From: Pelagophyceae sp. CCMP2097
Taxonomy: Eukaryota; Sar; Pelagophyceae
Assembly: GCA_026770575.1 (NCBI GenBank)
Contig: MU657349.1
Span: 33,636 to 48,767, forward strand
Direction: 5' to 3'
DNA length: 15,132 bases
Made by a program: the position numbers and the translations under genes. The notes beneath the pieces were generated by a model that was not told the DNA's origin, searched no databases, and was given only the letters and a program-made list of their open reading frames with translations. Position 1 is the first letter of the stretch, and each line of letters starts with the position of its first letter. Shown in pieces: positions 1-9,172 of the stretch.

Positions 1-206
1 AAAACTTAGAAACGCCGATGCTAACGTCGCTTTCCGGTCTATAAATTAACACCCTCATGCCTCATGCTAAATCGCCTCGTTTAGCATCGCGGAGAGAGTG
101 AGTTTTTATTTTGGTGCCCGATAAAAATACTTAACTCCATTTTTAAGTTTTTAACGCCAGGTTTTAGCCCGATAAAAATACTTAACTTTCAGCTTTACAA
201 TTGTAA
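1..206. other. AT-rich flank of the DNA transposon, no gene seen
   Basis: No open frame of convincing composition is present. The only structure I see is a 21-bp direct repeat (116-136 and 167-187) containing GATAAAAATACTTAACT. The base composition is much more AT-rich than the transposon that begins at 207. Its last bases (ATTGTAA) do not match the first bases after the right end of that transposon (AAAAGATG), so no clear target-site duplication can be drawn from this flank. Confidence 0.6.
116..187. repeat. 21-bp direct repeat pair, 51 bp apart
   Basis: Copies at 116-136 and 167-187 are identical. Both begin GCCCGATAAAAATAC and end TTAACT. Function is unknown; they could be subterminal repeats of an older element or chance duplication products. 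Confidence 0.7.
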
Positions 207-239
207 GGAACCCCTCTCTCGCAAACTGGAGGCTACCGT
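207..239 (+). repeat. Left terminal inverted repeat of the 5.85-kb transposon
   Basis: 33 bp starting GGAACCCCTCTCTCGCAAAC and ending near GGCTACCGT. It pairs with 6025-6056 with one indel (CCCC versus CCC) and one substitution. The outermost 6 bp GGAACC are perfect on both sides. Confidence 0.85.
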
Positions 240-418
240 CCGTCCATGAGGTTCTTTAGGCGACCGGAACACGCGTTGAGTCCGCGACGTCCGTCGAAGG
301 ATGGGGCCCCCTCTAGACGCGGGGGTCCCGTTGACGGTTGTCGCCGATCCGGCGATGCGTCGCCAGACCGTTGCTATCGCTCGGCAGTTGGCAGTTGCCC
401 GGTTCAAGTTTGGTCGCC

Positions 419-3134
419 ATGGGCGTATTCAAGGATTGGTCGGTGCCGAAGTACGCCGCGCACGAAGCCAAACTGCACGCCACGAACGCAGCGCTGCCCA
501 TCGCGGAGTGCGCCACCAAGGCCACCGCGCTCGAGATGGCCGCGCTCCGCGCGACGAACAAGGGCCAGCTCGAGCATCAAGGTCAGAAGAGGAGCGACAA
601 CCAGCTCAAGTGCCGGGTGCTCTCGGGCGTGCGCGCCGGCTTCAAGGACGACAAGAAAACGCCGTTCTTGGCCGCGACCTGCTCCCACATGGTCCTCCTG
701 CTCGGCGTGGCGTTTTTGAAGATCACCGCGGCACACTCCGGCCACAAGCAGCGCTTTGGCGTCCTGCGAGAGTTCGTCGCGAAGCTCTGGGGCGGCAAGT
801 TCCAGGAGACGATGCAGCAGCGCTTGCTCGCGCTCGCGCGCGTTTGCCCAAACAAGGTCGTCCAATTGCAAACGGAGAAACCGCGGGGCCTCAACGACCA
901 TGGCGTGGATGCGATGTGTGATGCCCAGTGTCGAGATCCTGATTGGAAAACAAAGCCGTCTGCGGCATCAGAGGCGGGGTGGCACCTGGAGTGAGTGCCG
1001 TAAACTCTAAATATCGTAGGCGAGGCTGAGGGCGCGTCGCCCGGCGCCCAAACCGTCGTACCCTCGTCGTCGGCTGTCTCGCGCGCTCGCCGGACTATCA
1101 CCGTCGGCGCGGCGAATTACTTTGGCGTCGATTTGTCGCACATGCCCGGCAGCGCCTGGCGAATTGCCTCGCCTTTGAAGTTCCTGCAGGAGATGTTCAA
1201 GGCGTTTGGGGTCCACAAGATCGTGCAGGGCGCCTTTCCGTACATGCTCCAGATCGCCATCGACGGGGCTCCGATGACGAACCGCTTCGGCCTCGTGACC
1301 CTGATCCTTTGCTTCTGCGACCCGCGGACGTGCGACGAGATCCGACAGCGTCCGCAGTCGCGCAAGTTCGCCATGCCGTTCGCTGGCGCCTGGGGCTCCG
1401 AGTCGTTCGAGACCCTCCTCAACGCCTTCAAGTCGACGATCGACGCCTTCCAGGACCTCGCGGCGCAGGGCGGCGTCTGGGTCGAAGGCGTCCTCGTCCC
1501 GTTCTTCATCGTCTTCGGCCTCGACAAAAAGTGCGACTGGTTGGGCACGCTCGGCTGCGGCGGCGCCATGGGCTCGGCAATCTGACCCGACGCGAAGTCG
1601 CCGGTGCTGGCGGAGCTGCGGCACCTCGGCATGCCTTTTGGGTGCGGCTGCGGCAACTCCAAATGCGGGCACTGGCGTTTAGACATGCCGCGCGTCAAGG
1701 CCGGGGCCGCCGCCGCTTTGTAAAGGCTGGTCGGCCTCGTTCGCTGGGACCCGATGCTGCACGTCATGCCCAGCATCGTGGGCAAGGCGGACGCCGTGCG
1801 GCACGTCGACGCGCGCAGCCGTCGCGGACCTGTGTCGCTGGGCAACGACGACGACGACGCCGACGGCACCCAGTTGATCGACCCGCAGGGGTGGTCAAAG
1901 CCGTGGACCAAGGGCAGGTTGGAAGAGGCGCTGCATGCGGTCTGCCGCGTGCCAGTCGCGGCATTTGGCGCCGAGGACGTCGACGAGCTCGTCGCCGAAT
2001 GGTCCAAGGACGCGCAGACGCTCGAGGCCAAGTGGAGGGCCGTCGGCTTCCGGACGTCGCTCGTGCCCTGCGTCGCGGTTATGGGTCGCGAGCTCGCTGA
2101 GGCGCTCACGTTGATCGACTCTCCCCGCCGCGCCGAGGCGTACATGCAGTTCCGAGGACCCGGAGAGGGATCTCTGTGGGGAAACGACCAGGAGGTGGTT
2201 GCCGAGGACGGCCTGCACTTGCTCCTGCGCGCGGGGCGCATGGTCCAGAAGGCGTTTATGGCTCGGCTCCGCAGTGGTGGACCCCAGTGCGAGCGGGACA
2301 CCAAAATTGCTGAGAGGTTGATCCAGCTTTGCGTCCCGTCGTTCAAGGTGCGGTACGAGCCGGACACGAACAACACGGAGATCGCCAAGCACGAGGACGG
2401 CGACAAGAACGTGCGCGCCATCCTGGCGCTTTTTGCGTCCGAGGAGCAGGACGAGGCTGCCGTGGGCGCGCCGACGGGCACTGGACAAGCGGCGCGCAGG
2501 AACCCGCCCACTGTCCTCTTTCCCGACGTCGCAGAGCGCCGGCGGTGCGTCTCGGCACGGCGTGGGTCGTTGAGAGGATTCCCCGCCGACTACCCTCCAC
2601 GACGCATCTTCCGGGCCACGACGCATCTTCCGGGCCATTAGGTGGTGGAAGATGTTCTACGAGTACAACGAGGGCATCAAAATCGTCCGCATGGTGCCCA
2701 CGATCATCCCGGGCGAGGAGGGCTGCGTCGAACAGCTTCACGCCGACGCGGACAAGATGCAGGGCCACTTGGGCGCCTGGTGGGTCGCAGCGCGGCCCCT
2801 CGTCGGCGTCACCGTCCTCACCAACTACGGCCACTCGTTGAAGGGCGGCAACTTTTCTCGCTTTATGAAGCGCTTCGGGTACCTCATCTATTTCTCCGCC
2901 GACGCCATGGAGCAGAAGAACGACGACAACTATGCGCTCGTCCACTGCCATTCGCAGAAGTTTGGCAGCTGTGGCCGTAACGCCGGCGCCCGCAAAGCGA
3001 CGATGGTCGAGGCGCTTTGGGGGAGCGCGGTCCGGCAAATGGCCTACATGACGGGCAAGCACAAGGAGATTCTCGCAGCGCACGCTGCTGCCGTCCGCGC
3101 CTGCGTCGGCGAACATGCTTACGCGGAACGGTGA
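419..3134 (+). pseudogene. Transposase-like gene, damaged (DDE-type, unassigned family)
   Basis: One reading frame starts at ATG 419 and runs to a stop at 3132-3134, about 898 codons once one 19-bp duplication (2599-2636) is discounted. In-frame stops lie at 992 (TGA), 1001 (TAA), 1583 (TGA) and 1721 (TAA). The first two could sit in short introns (candidates 918-955 and 991-1030, both GT-AG and phase-compatible). The last two look like true nonsense changes. Transposase evidence: a first acidic candidate in IDGAPMT (codon 1262-1264, residue about 282); a second in FGLDKKCDW followed by a glycine-rich stretch (1523-1525, residue about 369); a Cys-rich CGCGNSKCGHW segment near 1650-1680; and a late segment where FSADAMEQKN (E at 2910-2912, residue about 825) resembles, from memory, a YSQQG-x-E-x-x-N pattern in uncharacterised eukaryotic transposases. 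Superfamily not assigned. Start and family are inference; frame continuity and lesions are seen directly. Confidence 0.62.
2599..2636 (+). repeat. 19-bp exact tandem duplication that shifts the transposase frame
   Basis: ACGACGCATCTTCCGGGCC occurs at 2599-2617 and again, with no gap, at 2618-2636. The upstream frame reads RRIFRA through the first copy and soon stops. The downstream frame (the WWKMFYEY.. part) reads RRIFRA through the second copy. Removing one copy joins the two halves in one frame, so this is the frame-breaking event. Confidence 0.9.
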
Positions 3135-3594
3135 TACGAGCGCCTCCAGAGCCGAGGAGGAGACCGCCCCAGGGAAGCCCCTGATCGTCGCCTTTCCGCA
3201 GGTCCGCGCGCAAGCTCTCCTCAAGATTTTGCACCTCCTCCGCGTCCGGATCCAGTACAGACGAGGCGTCGGCGAGGCCGGCAAGCAGCGGACGAAGCGG
3301 CAGAAGCGAACCGACTCGCGGGTCTTGGCGCTGACCCGCCACGGCAACGGCGAGGTCTTTGCGGTATCTTAAGTGACCACCGCAGACCCACCGTCCATTA
3401 AAGGATTCTTCGGGCTTGCCCATGGTCGAGAATCGCCCCATGGCGCGACGAAAACGACTCGTGTACGCCACGCCCTTGGGGCGCGTGGCGCTGGAGGGTG
3501 GACGAACCCAATTGTTTCTGGAACGTCACTCGCTGCCGCATCCCGAGGCTGGCTCCCAGGGCACGGTGGGGCTCCCCAGGTCTTCATACGACTT

Positions 3595-3745
3595 CTCGGG
3601 GCCCCCCGGGGCTTTTGAGGGCCCCATAGGGCCCCGCAGGGCTCCCGGGGTCCTCTCCGGGCACGCTTTTCAGGGCCCCACTGGCACAGGGCCCCTCAGG
3701 GCTCCCCTGGTCCTCCCTGGGCTCCCCAAGGCTCTACTACAGGCC
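3595..3745. repeat. GGGGCCCC-rich low-complexity tract
   Basis: Short imperfect repeats built from AGGGCCCC, AGGGCTCC and GGGCACG blocks run through this stretch. Such palindromic GC blocks can fold and tend to vary in length. The open frame that crosses it is a by-product of the composition. Confidence 0.75.
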
Positions 3746-3840
3746 TAGGCCCCCCAAGTCTCGCAAAGGGGGTTGTCAGTCATTTGGCTTTGTGTTTATA
3801 TACAATTGTTTCCGATATATATCAGAATCAATTTAGAAAG

Positions 3841-4046
3841 AACAGGTTAGTTTAGAGGTAAACACCCGCACTTGATGTGGTACTTGGGTCGACAACGCTA
3901 ATCAAGACTATCACTGATTGGTTTCATGGTGCTCCGAGATCCGATACCTTCAGATGGGGCTGGACTTACTTAAGTCGCGAGTTCGAGTCTCGGAATCCCC
4001 ACACGTCGCGCTTCCGGAACCTCCCCCTTTTTTCCATTTTTTTTTT
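3841..4046 (+). other. tRNA-like, pol III-type segment (possible tRNA-derived relic)
   Basis: A D-arm-like hairpin GTTT-AGAGGT-AAAC lies at 3850-3863 and covers an A-box-like stretch. It is followed by an anticodon-arm-like stem CCGC/GTGG (3866-3869 with 3877-3880) enclosing ACTTGAT. About 100 nt further on is a T-arm with loop TTCGAGT (3982-3988) and stem CGAG/CTCG, which covers a B-box-like AGTTCGAGTCT. T6 and T10 runs follow at 4028 and 4037, suitable as pol III stops. No acceptor stem closes the structure and position 33 would be C, so it is not a normal tRNA. A tRNA-derived SINE, an intron-bearing relic or another pol III RNA are alternatives. Confidence 0.35.
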
Positions 4047-4191
4047 GGAAATGGATTAGATTAAACCCTCAAGAATCCCTTTGGTTTTATCGAGCGGCCG
4101 CAGCGCTCGAGGCGGCCGCCTCAGGCCCTCCGCCCCCTCAGCGCGGCGTCGGATCAGCGTCGGATCCCATAAGGAAGAAGACGATTGATGT

Positions 4192-5929
4192 TTATGCCGA
4201 CCGGCCGCTGCGGGTCCGTGTTTGGAGCAACGCGGGCTTTGTCTCCCACTCTTGCCAGGTTGTGGCTTTTGGGGCGTATTGTTCGTCACCCTCGTACACA
4301 TTTTCAACGCGCGCCCTCTTTCGTTGCTTCGGCTTTATAGACTGCGCCGATGATGATGGCGCGCGCGGCGCCACCGAAAAATGCGCGGTGGGCCACGGGG
4401 TGGGGAGGAGCTTTTCGCGCACTTGCGAGAAAGGGCCCTTCCACCAACACACGGCGATGGAGAGCGTCCCCGCGTCCAGGTCGTATTTGAGCACGACACC
4501 TATATGCGATGCACTTAGTGTGGCGACGTAGATGGATTTGGCAGGGCGGAGCTCACCTGGTTTCTTGGCAGGCCGCGGGCGTCGTTGGCGCGCTGGCGCA
4601 GTCGCTTTTTCGCTCGACGACGCGCCTGCGTTTGGAAAGGGATGGAGAAGATGCATACAGAGAGAAAACAAACGTATCGCGCTTCTGCGACATGCCGCAG
4701 ATCTCTGCCAGGTCCTCAAAGTTGTCTTCCGAGTCGCCGTCCGCGTCCGACGCAAGGGCGGGCGCCGTGCTCTGGCAGTCGTGCTCGACGATTGCCCGCA
4801 CCATGTCAGCCGAGGCCAGTCGGTGTTCCTTTGCCATCCGAGCCGCCCAGCCCTTGAGCGTAGACGTGTCGACCTACAATTGTACGACGCCGGGTTTACG
4901 CTTCCGGCACTCACTCCAGACACCCCACTTTCACATACGACGACACGCGAGAGTCTCTCCTAAGGGAGATTCGCTTTAGGGGGATTTGGACGACACTGCG
5001 ATTGACGGAAACGTTCCAGTTGTTACCCAAGAAATTGCCCAGCACGACGAACGCCGCCGTCGTGACGAAAGACGCAGTGACCGTGGAGCCGTTTGTGACC
5101 GAACGGTAAAGCACCAGCTCGCGCGTCGACGCCGCATACGTCTTCTTGACGGACTTGCCCGGAAGCAGCTGGACGCCGTCGAGGGCGGCCGTGATGATGG
5201 ACCATGTCTCCTCGTCGACGCCGGTGACGACCGTCGAATTGACGAGGCCCTTCGGCTTGTCTACGATCGAGGTATACTTTGCGAAGCTCGGCAGACGAGA
5301 GTCTTGGTGTTATGCAAAAACACGGACACCGCGACGGACGCATCAACAAATGGATTTCTGTCCTCAACATCCGGCGCACCATCCACAGCTTGGAGGTTCT
5401 GGAGACGTGGACAAGCCGGCGCCCAGACGCGTCGACGCCGAAGGTTGCATTCCTTCTCGGGAAATGCCCCCACAGAGTCTGCGGCGACTCGAGAAAAGGT
5501 GCCGCGAGCCCCCTGCTCAAACTTTGCGACGAAGGCGCCGTCCATGCCCGAGATGTCGTGCGAGGAGCATGTCGGGAGGACAATAACCGCGTCCAGGATG
5601 CACGCGATGGGGTCCCACGAGCTCTCGCGCAGAAGGACGATCCCACGGCGGCCAGCACTTTTCGTCGCGTCATCGGGCGGAGGCATGCCCCTCGCGTGCC
5701 CCTCTTCGCCGACAATCGCGCACCATTGCACCAGAACAAAATCACCACCGTCGCCAGCCGTGCGATCGGGATGACCCTCGGGTAAGTCGTGGGACGAGCC
5801 GAAGCCGAGGATCCTGCCGACAGACCAGGGCGCGTCGCCGGCGGCCGTCGACACGGCGACGAACTCGCCAGTCGTGAGATGCCCTCCGAAGGATGGCGCG
5901 TGACGCGTTTGGCCGCCGCGAGCCCACAT
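4192..5929 (-). CDS. Spliced transposon partner protein, 517 aa, function unknown
   Basis: Five exons (5929-5324, 5276-5013, 4959-4915, 4873-4557, 4513-4192) separated by introns of 47, 53, 41 and 43 nt, all GT..AG, join into an uninterrupted 517-codon frame ending TGA or equivalent at 4192. Two introns have strong donors (GTGAGT at 4914, GTGAGC at 4556). The 53-nt intron has the weakest donor (GTTTCC), so that boundary could move. The start is the first in-frame ATG at 5929. Visible traits: residues about 21-70 (GEFVAV..WSVGRIL..FVLVQWC) look like a small beta-barrel of BAH/Tudor/SH3 kind, but this is impression only. Residues 347-360 are strongly acidic, and 471-479 (KPKQRKRAR) is a likely nuclear signal. 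The region 413-435 again looks beta-rich. I do not recognise the family. It sits convergent to the transposase inside the same TIRs, so a DNA-binding or chromatin-binding accessory role is plausible. Unlike the transposase, it has no stop or frameshift in this model. Confidence 0.68.
4514..4556 (-). other. 43-nt intron of the - strand gene
   Basis: On the - strand it begins GTGAGCTCC and ends CACTAAG. The upstream exon ends in phase 2 and the next exon supplies the single base needed to complete a serine codon. Without removal, the frame hits a TGA immediately after the donor. Confidence 0.75.
4874..4914 (-). other. 41-nt intron of the - strand gene
   Basis: Begins GTGAGTGCCGG and ends ACAATTGTAG on the - strand. 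It is phase 0, joining a 15-codon exon to the exon that starts GTCGACACG. Confidence 0.72.
4960..5012 (-). other. 53-nt intron of the - strand gene (donor uncertain)
   Basis: Acceptor CTCCCTTAG is good. The donor GTTTCC is weak; GTCAATCG 6 nt downstream is also phase 0 and would leave a 47-nt intron. Either choice keeps the frame open. Confidence 0.55.
5277..5323 (-). other. 47-nt intron of the - strand gene
   Basis: Begins GTGTTTTTGC and ends CTTCGCAAAG on the - strand, phase 0. Unspliced, the frame of the first exon ends at a TAG at 5261. Spliced, it continues into YTSIVDKPKG and 88 open codons. Confidence 0.72.
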
Positions 5930-6024
5930 CGCACACTCTGGGTCCACACTCTGGAGGGTCCGAGTCCCTAACCTAAGACTACTTTCCGCCAGCTTTGTCG
6001 CTTTATTGAGGCCTTCACGGATTT

Positions 6025-6056
6025 ACCGTAGCCTCCAGTTTGCGAGAGAGGGTTCC
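6025..6056 (-). repeat. Right terminal inverted repeat of the 5.85-kb transposon
   Basis: Ends GCGAGAGAGGGTTCC on +. It is the inverted partner of 207-239, 32 bp with one indel and one mismatch. Confidence 0.85.
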
Positions 6057-6245
6057 AAAAGATGTCGCCTTCTTTTTTAGCAATATTAACTTTAATCGAT
6101 CAAACTTTTTGGGCGATAGAAGTCGACGGACTTGCTCAGGACGTCAATAAGATCGAAAAATTCGTTCTGGTGAACTCAAAATTCCCCTTCTCCGGCCCGA
6201 GGAGACGTGCACAAGCCTCGAAATTGTAGATGTTCAAGTCCGAAT
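6057..6245. other. Unassigned stretch between DNA transposon and LINE
   Basis: It contains scattered stops in all frames. It may be the 5' untranslated region of the LINE, or the original flank into which one of the two elements inserted. I see no motif. Confidence 0.5.
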
Positions 6246-6849
6246 TATCTGAAAAAAAATGAACAACTCAACGCACTAAAAAAGCGTCGCGTAGAGGAAA
6301 TGAGGTCCATCCAAACCGACATCAAAAGATGGCCCCGAAGAGGTAACCAAGGAAATGCCTGAATCATGGGGTGATCCTCTTTTGGAACTCAATGGGAGGC
6401 GCTCTCTGTTGGTTGAGGAATTACATCAGCGATTCCCGCGTCGCAAGCCATTGTCTACCCCCCATCCTCGCCCAACGAGACCATTGGCTCCTCGCTCCCA
6501 GAACCCATCGATACCCCGCCATGCGGATACAAACCCGTTCTCACTTTTGAACAGTTTGATCCATCCATCACAACAAGGCCAGGTGCTCTCGCAGATAAAT
6601 TGCGAAGAGGAAGTGTCACCGGAGCTCCCCGAGGTTGTCTCTATTAGACATCGAATGTGGGGAAACGGCAAGCTGCTGAAGAAATCGTCTCCTTCACAGA
6701 GGAAGTATAAGATGATGAAGACGATCGCATTCGATCAGGCCCTAAGTACGTGCGGGAACAAGGATACAAAAATGGCGAGGTCCTTTTCTCGTTCATTCCT
6801 TGCTCGGTGTAACTTGATTAATTGGGAGATCTCAAAGGTGCCCCACTAA
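6246..6849 (+). pseudogene. LINE ORF1-like remnant with coiled coil
   Basis: 6246-6360 reads YLKKNEQLNALKKRR.. onward, a charged, leucine-spaced segment that should form a coiled coil, then a stop at about 6361. A second frame continues from 6355 to 6849 as proline-rich and then basic sequence. Short stretches in other frames (for example DDEDDRIRSGPKYVREQG near 6712-6766) look equally protein-like, so the region has probably lost its frame more than once. ORF1 proteins of LINEs commonly combine coiled coils with nucleic-acid binding; no zinc knuckle, RRM or PHD is seen in this part. It lies directly upstream of the endonuclease, as ORF1 would. Confidence 0.45.
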
Positions 6850-7037
6850 ATTACGACGCATCCTTTCCCACTTGCCCTTCAAGCGGAAAACTCCTCCCGC
6901 CCCGACCCGCGCAGCATCGGCAAATTCCTTTTCGGTTTACCATGAGGAAACAACGGCAGGGCCCTCTGAAAAAACGCCGACAAATGATCGCGGCCGCTCC
7001 GGGGAACCGTAGTTTCGGTTCGTCCTGTTCGTCCGGT

Positions 7038-8234
7038 ATGAACATTGTGTCTTGGAATGTAAACGGAATCCTTGACTCCAAATACATTCCCAAAACCTCA
7101 AATGAGTCTGTTCTTTGAGCAAATCTCCTGCAGCAGTTCCTCGCCGACGCAACCAAACGTGGTGAACACGTCGACGCGATGATGTTCCAAGAATCAAAAT
7201 TCACCGGCGACCACGTCCTTAGTATGGTGGATTACCACTGGTTCCGTCGAAACAGAACAAGGAATAAAGAATGCATTGCCGGTAGTGCCGGCGTTGGTGT
7301 TTTAGTATGCAGCAAGCTGCTAAAGGGCGCAAAGATCACTGAGTCGCGCCCTTGCTACGGTAATTGCGAAGGCCCCAGCATCGTAAAAAATGAGAAAGGC
7401 AACAAGGTCTTGACCTTAATTTCGGCCTACAACGAGTTTGACCGAAAAGGATTCAATGTCGACAATCACAAATTCTAAACGGGCGTTATGAATGAATACT
7501 CTCGTGCAGTAGACTCAAAACCCCCCGATAACGGTAGGAATTTCGTGTTCATTGGAACCGACGCCAACGTTCGTCTGGGGAAAATCCAGGAGGGTGACGA
7601 TAATGCTGAATATCGTGATGGTGAAAATACGTGCTCCTCTGGAGACGCACGATTTCTAGCAAATCTCATGAATGAAAAATCGGCTCTATGTGTTCATGGC
7701 CGTATTTGCCCTTTCCAGCTCACTTGCCAGAATGCATCGGTGGTTGATTACATATGGACGAATGCTCTAGATAGCATTGTTGAAGCTGGCTTCATCGGTC
7801 GAGATATAGTGGATATAGACTCTGGCCACATCCCGTTGTTTATACGTACATCGTTCACACTCGCGACGACCAATTTACGGCGCCAACGCTACAAACGTGC
7901 TGAGGCAACTCGGAATGGCCAGCCCCTCTGCCCCTATAATAAGAAGGTTGCGAGACAGAACCACCTCGCGATGAACACGCTTATCACAAAATTAACAGCA
8001 AAGGCAACATCCTCTAGCAGAATTGTGGAATCCAAGACAACTGAAAATCTTTGGTCGGCATCAAAAGAACTTATCCTTGAGGCCCTGACGACCATTTCAC
8101 CATCCACCAAACAAAAAGGAATTCACCGTTCGCCGAATTACCGCCCTTGGTGGAATTGTGAGGTAGATGCACTTCGGAAGAAGATCTTGGAAATCATGCG
8201 CCAACAAAAGTCGATAAGGCTGCTGGCATTATAG
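7038..8234 (+). pseudogene. LINE apurinic-type endonuclease domain (EEP family), broken
   Basis: The start ATG 7038 opens NIVSWNVNGI, the first motif of the exonuclease-endonuclease-phosphatase fold. Further motifs follow in order: FQESK (catalytic E, 7191-7193), GVGVLV (7290-7307), GTDAN (7554-7568, in place of the usual GDFN-type motif), VVDYIWTN (about 7740-7763), and D-S-G-H (7818-7829) with the catalytic His. All are in one frame, but that frame has a TGA at 7116-7118 and a TAA at 7476-7478. The domain nicks target DNA to prime reverse transcription. After about 7870 the sequence is a linker toward the RT. A frame change near 8208 is needed to carry on into the segment KAAGIIDEANDAHLKVL and the RT. 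The catalytic residues look intact despite the stops. Confidence 0.85.
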
Positions 8235-9172
8235 ATGAAGCGAACGACGCGCACTTGAAAGTGCTGAAGACGAAAATGAAGCGCGACTCGAGGTGGGCCC
8301 ACGAAAATCACAAACGAGCAGAGAACTCGAGATTGGTTGAAATATCAAGGGACAAGTCCAAACGAAAGACACTTTGGAATGTTGTCCTGGGGAAAGCCAA
8401 GCAGTCTTTAACTGACTCTGCGAAAATAATCGAGTTGGCCAATGGCGATGGCACCTTAAATGTTGATCCGCCTTCCGTATGCGAGAAATTCCGCCGCGAA
8501 TACGAGAACCTTGGTAGCGACAAGCCCCCTCAAGGAAATACTTTCAACCTCGTTGAAAGAGAACGCCAAATATCAGCGTTTGAAAGCATCAAATGCCTCC
8601 CCATACACAAAGGACCAGCGGACAAAGTCATACATTATGATGAAATCATCGAATGTATAAAACATTTGAAGTTTGATAAAGCGCCTGGATTGGATCACAT
8701 TTCGACGGACATCCCCAAGATTGCTGATGAGCCTATTGCAAGAATATTCGCGGTATTATTCAACAAGGCGCTTTCAAGTGGGCTTCCTCCCGCCGATTGG
8801 GGTAAAGCAGCAGTCGCCATTATCTACAAAGCTGGCGACCCAACTGATTGGGCGAATTATCGTCTTATTTCACTATTGTCAGTTGCTGGCAAATTATTCG
8901 AAGCGGTCTTGAACCGTCGCATCGTATCCTTGTTAGACATGGAGTCATTATTGCATCAAGAGCAGATCGGCTGCCATGGAAAATAATATAGATGCCAAGA
9001 TCATACTTTTGTCCTCGCGGAAACTATCAAATCGATAGCGAGGCGCCGCAAAAAAACCTTTTGTGGGTTCTTAGATGTTAGAAAGGCTTACCCGACGGTC
9101 CTCCGCGCCGACTTAATAAAAAGAAATCCATAGCAAACTATCAAAAGCTTCTTATGGCGACGCTCAATGTCG

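Larger units (their letters stand above)
3135..4191. other. Intergenic stretch between the convergent transposon genes
   Basis: Open frames at 3115-3372 and 3416-3748 exist but have no recognisable motif, and the second is made of collagen-like proline/glycine runs forced by GGGCCC-rich DNA. From about 3760 the DNA becomes AT-rich and contains a tRNA-like segment and two T-runs (4028-4033 and 4037-4046). I see no supported protein gene here; part of 3135-3372 could be a 3' exon of the transposase. Confidence 0.5.
207..6056. mobile_element. 5.85-kb two-gene DNA transposon with about 32-bp TIRs
   Basis: The ends are inverted copies. 207-239 reads GGAACCCC.. and continues through GCAAACTGGAGGCTAC. 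The reverse complement of 6025-6056 is the same apart from one missing C and one C/G change near the inner edge. Inside are two convergent genes: a transposase-like reading frame on + that starts about 180 bp from the left TIR, and a spliced gene on - that starts about 95 bp from the right TIR. Both genes are GC-rich and use G/C at third positions, unlike the AT-richer LINE beside them. No clean target duplication is visible: the left flank ends GTAA and the right flank starts AAAA, so at most a TAA/AAA-like 2-3 bp duplication. The superfamily is unassigned. Two-gene layout is known for PIF/Harbinger and some other superfamilies, but I do not see enough to place it there. Confidence 0.8.

Noticed and set aside
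1583..1723. Alternative genetic code (TGA/TAA read through)
   Set aside because: TAA and TGA both occur as genuine ends of other frames, and the LINE has scattered stops of all types. Simple decay explains them.
1720..1773. 54-nt intron (GTAAAG..CCCAG) removing the TAA at 1721
   Set aside because: Phase works, but it would delete VGLVRWDPMLHVMP, which reads like conserved transposase sequence. A nonsense change is preferred, though not certain.
1117..2511. 464-codon open frame on the - strand
   Set aside because: It is antisense to the transposase-like frame in GC-rich DNA, where stops are rare. It has Ser/Arg/Pro-rich composition and no motif.
2343..3347. 334-codon open frame on the - strand
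   Set aside because: It overlaps the better-supported + strand WWKMFYEY.. segment, and composition is arginine-rich as expected of a shadow frame.
3416..3748. 110-codon frame as a collagen-like protein
   Set aside because: The Gly/Pro pattern is forced by the GGGCCC-rich low-complexity tract.
3850..3992. Functional tRNA gene
   Set aside because: No acceptor stem pairs, position 33 would be C, and the arms are too far apart.
199..6066. Target-site duplication of 8 or 9 bp around the 5.85-kb transposon
   Set aside because: AATTGTAA on the left and AAAAGATG on the right do not match beyond a couple of A residues.
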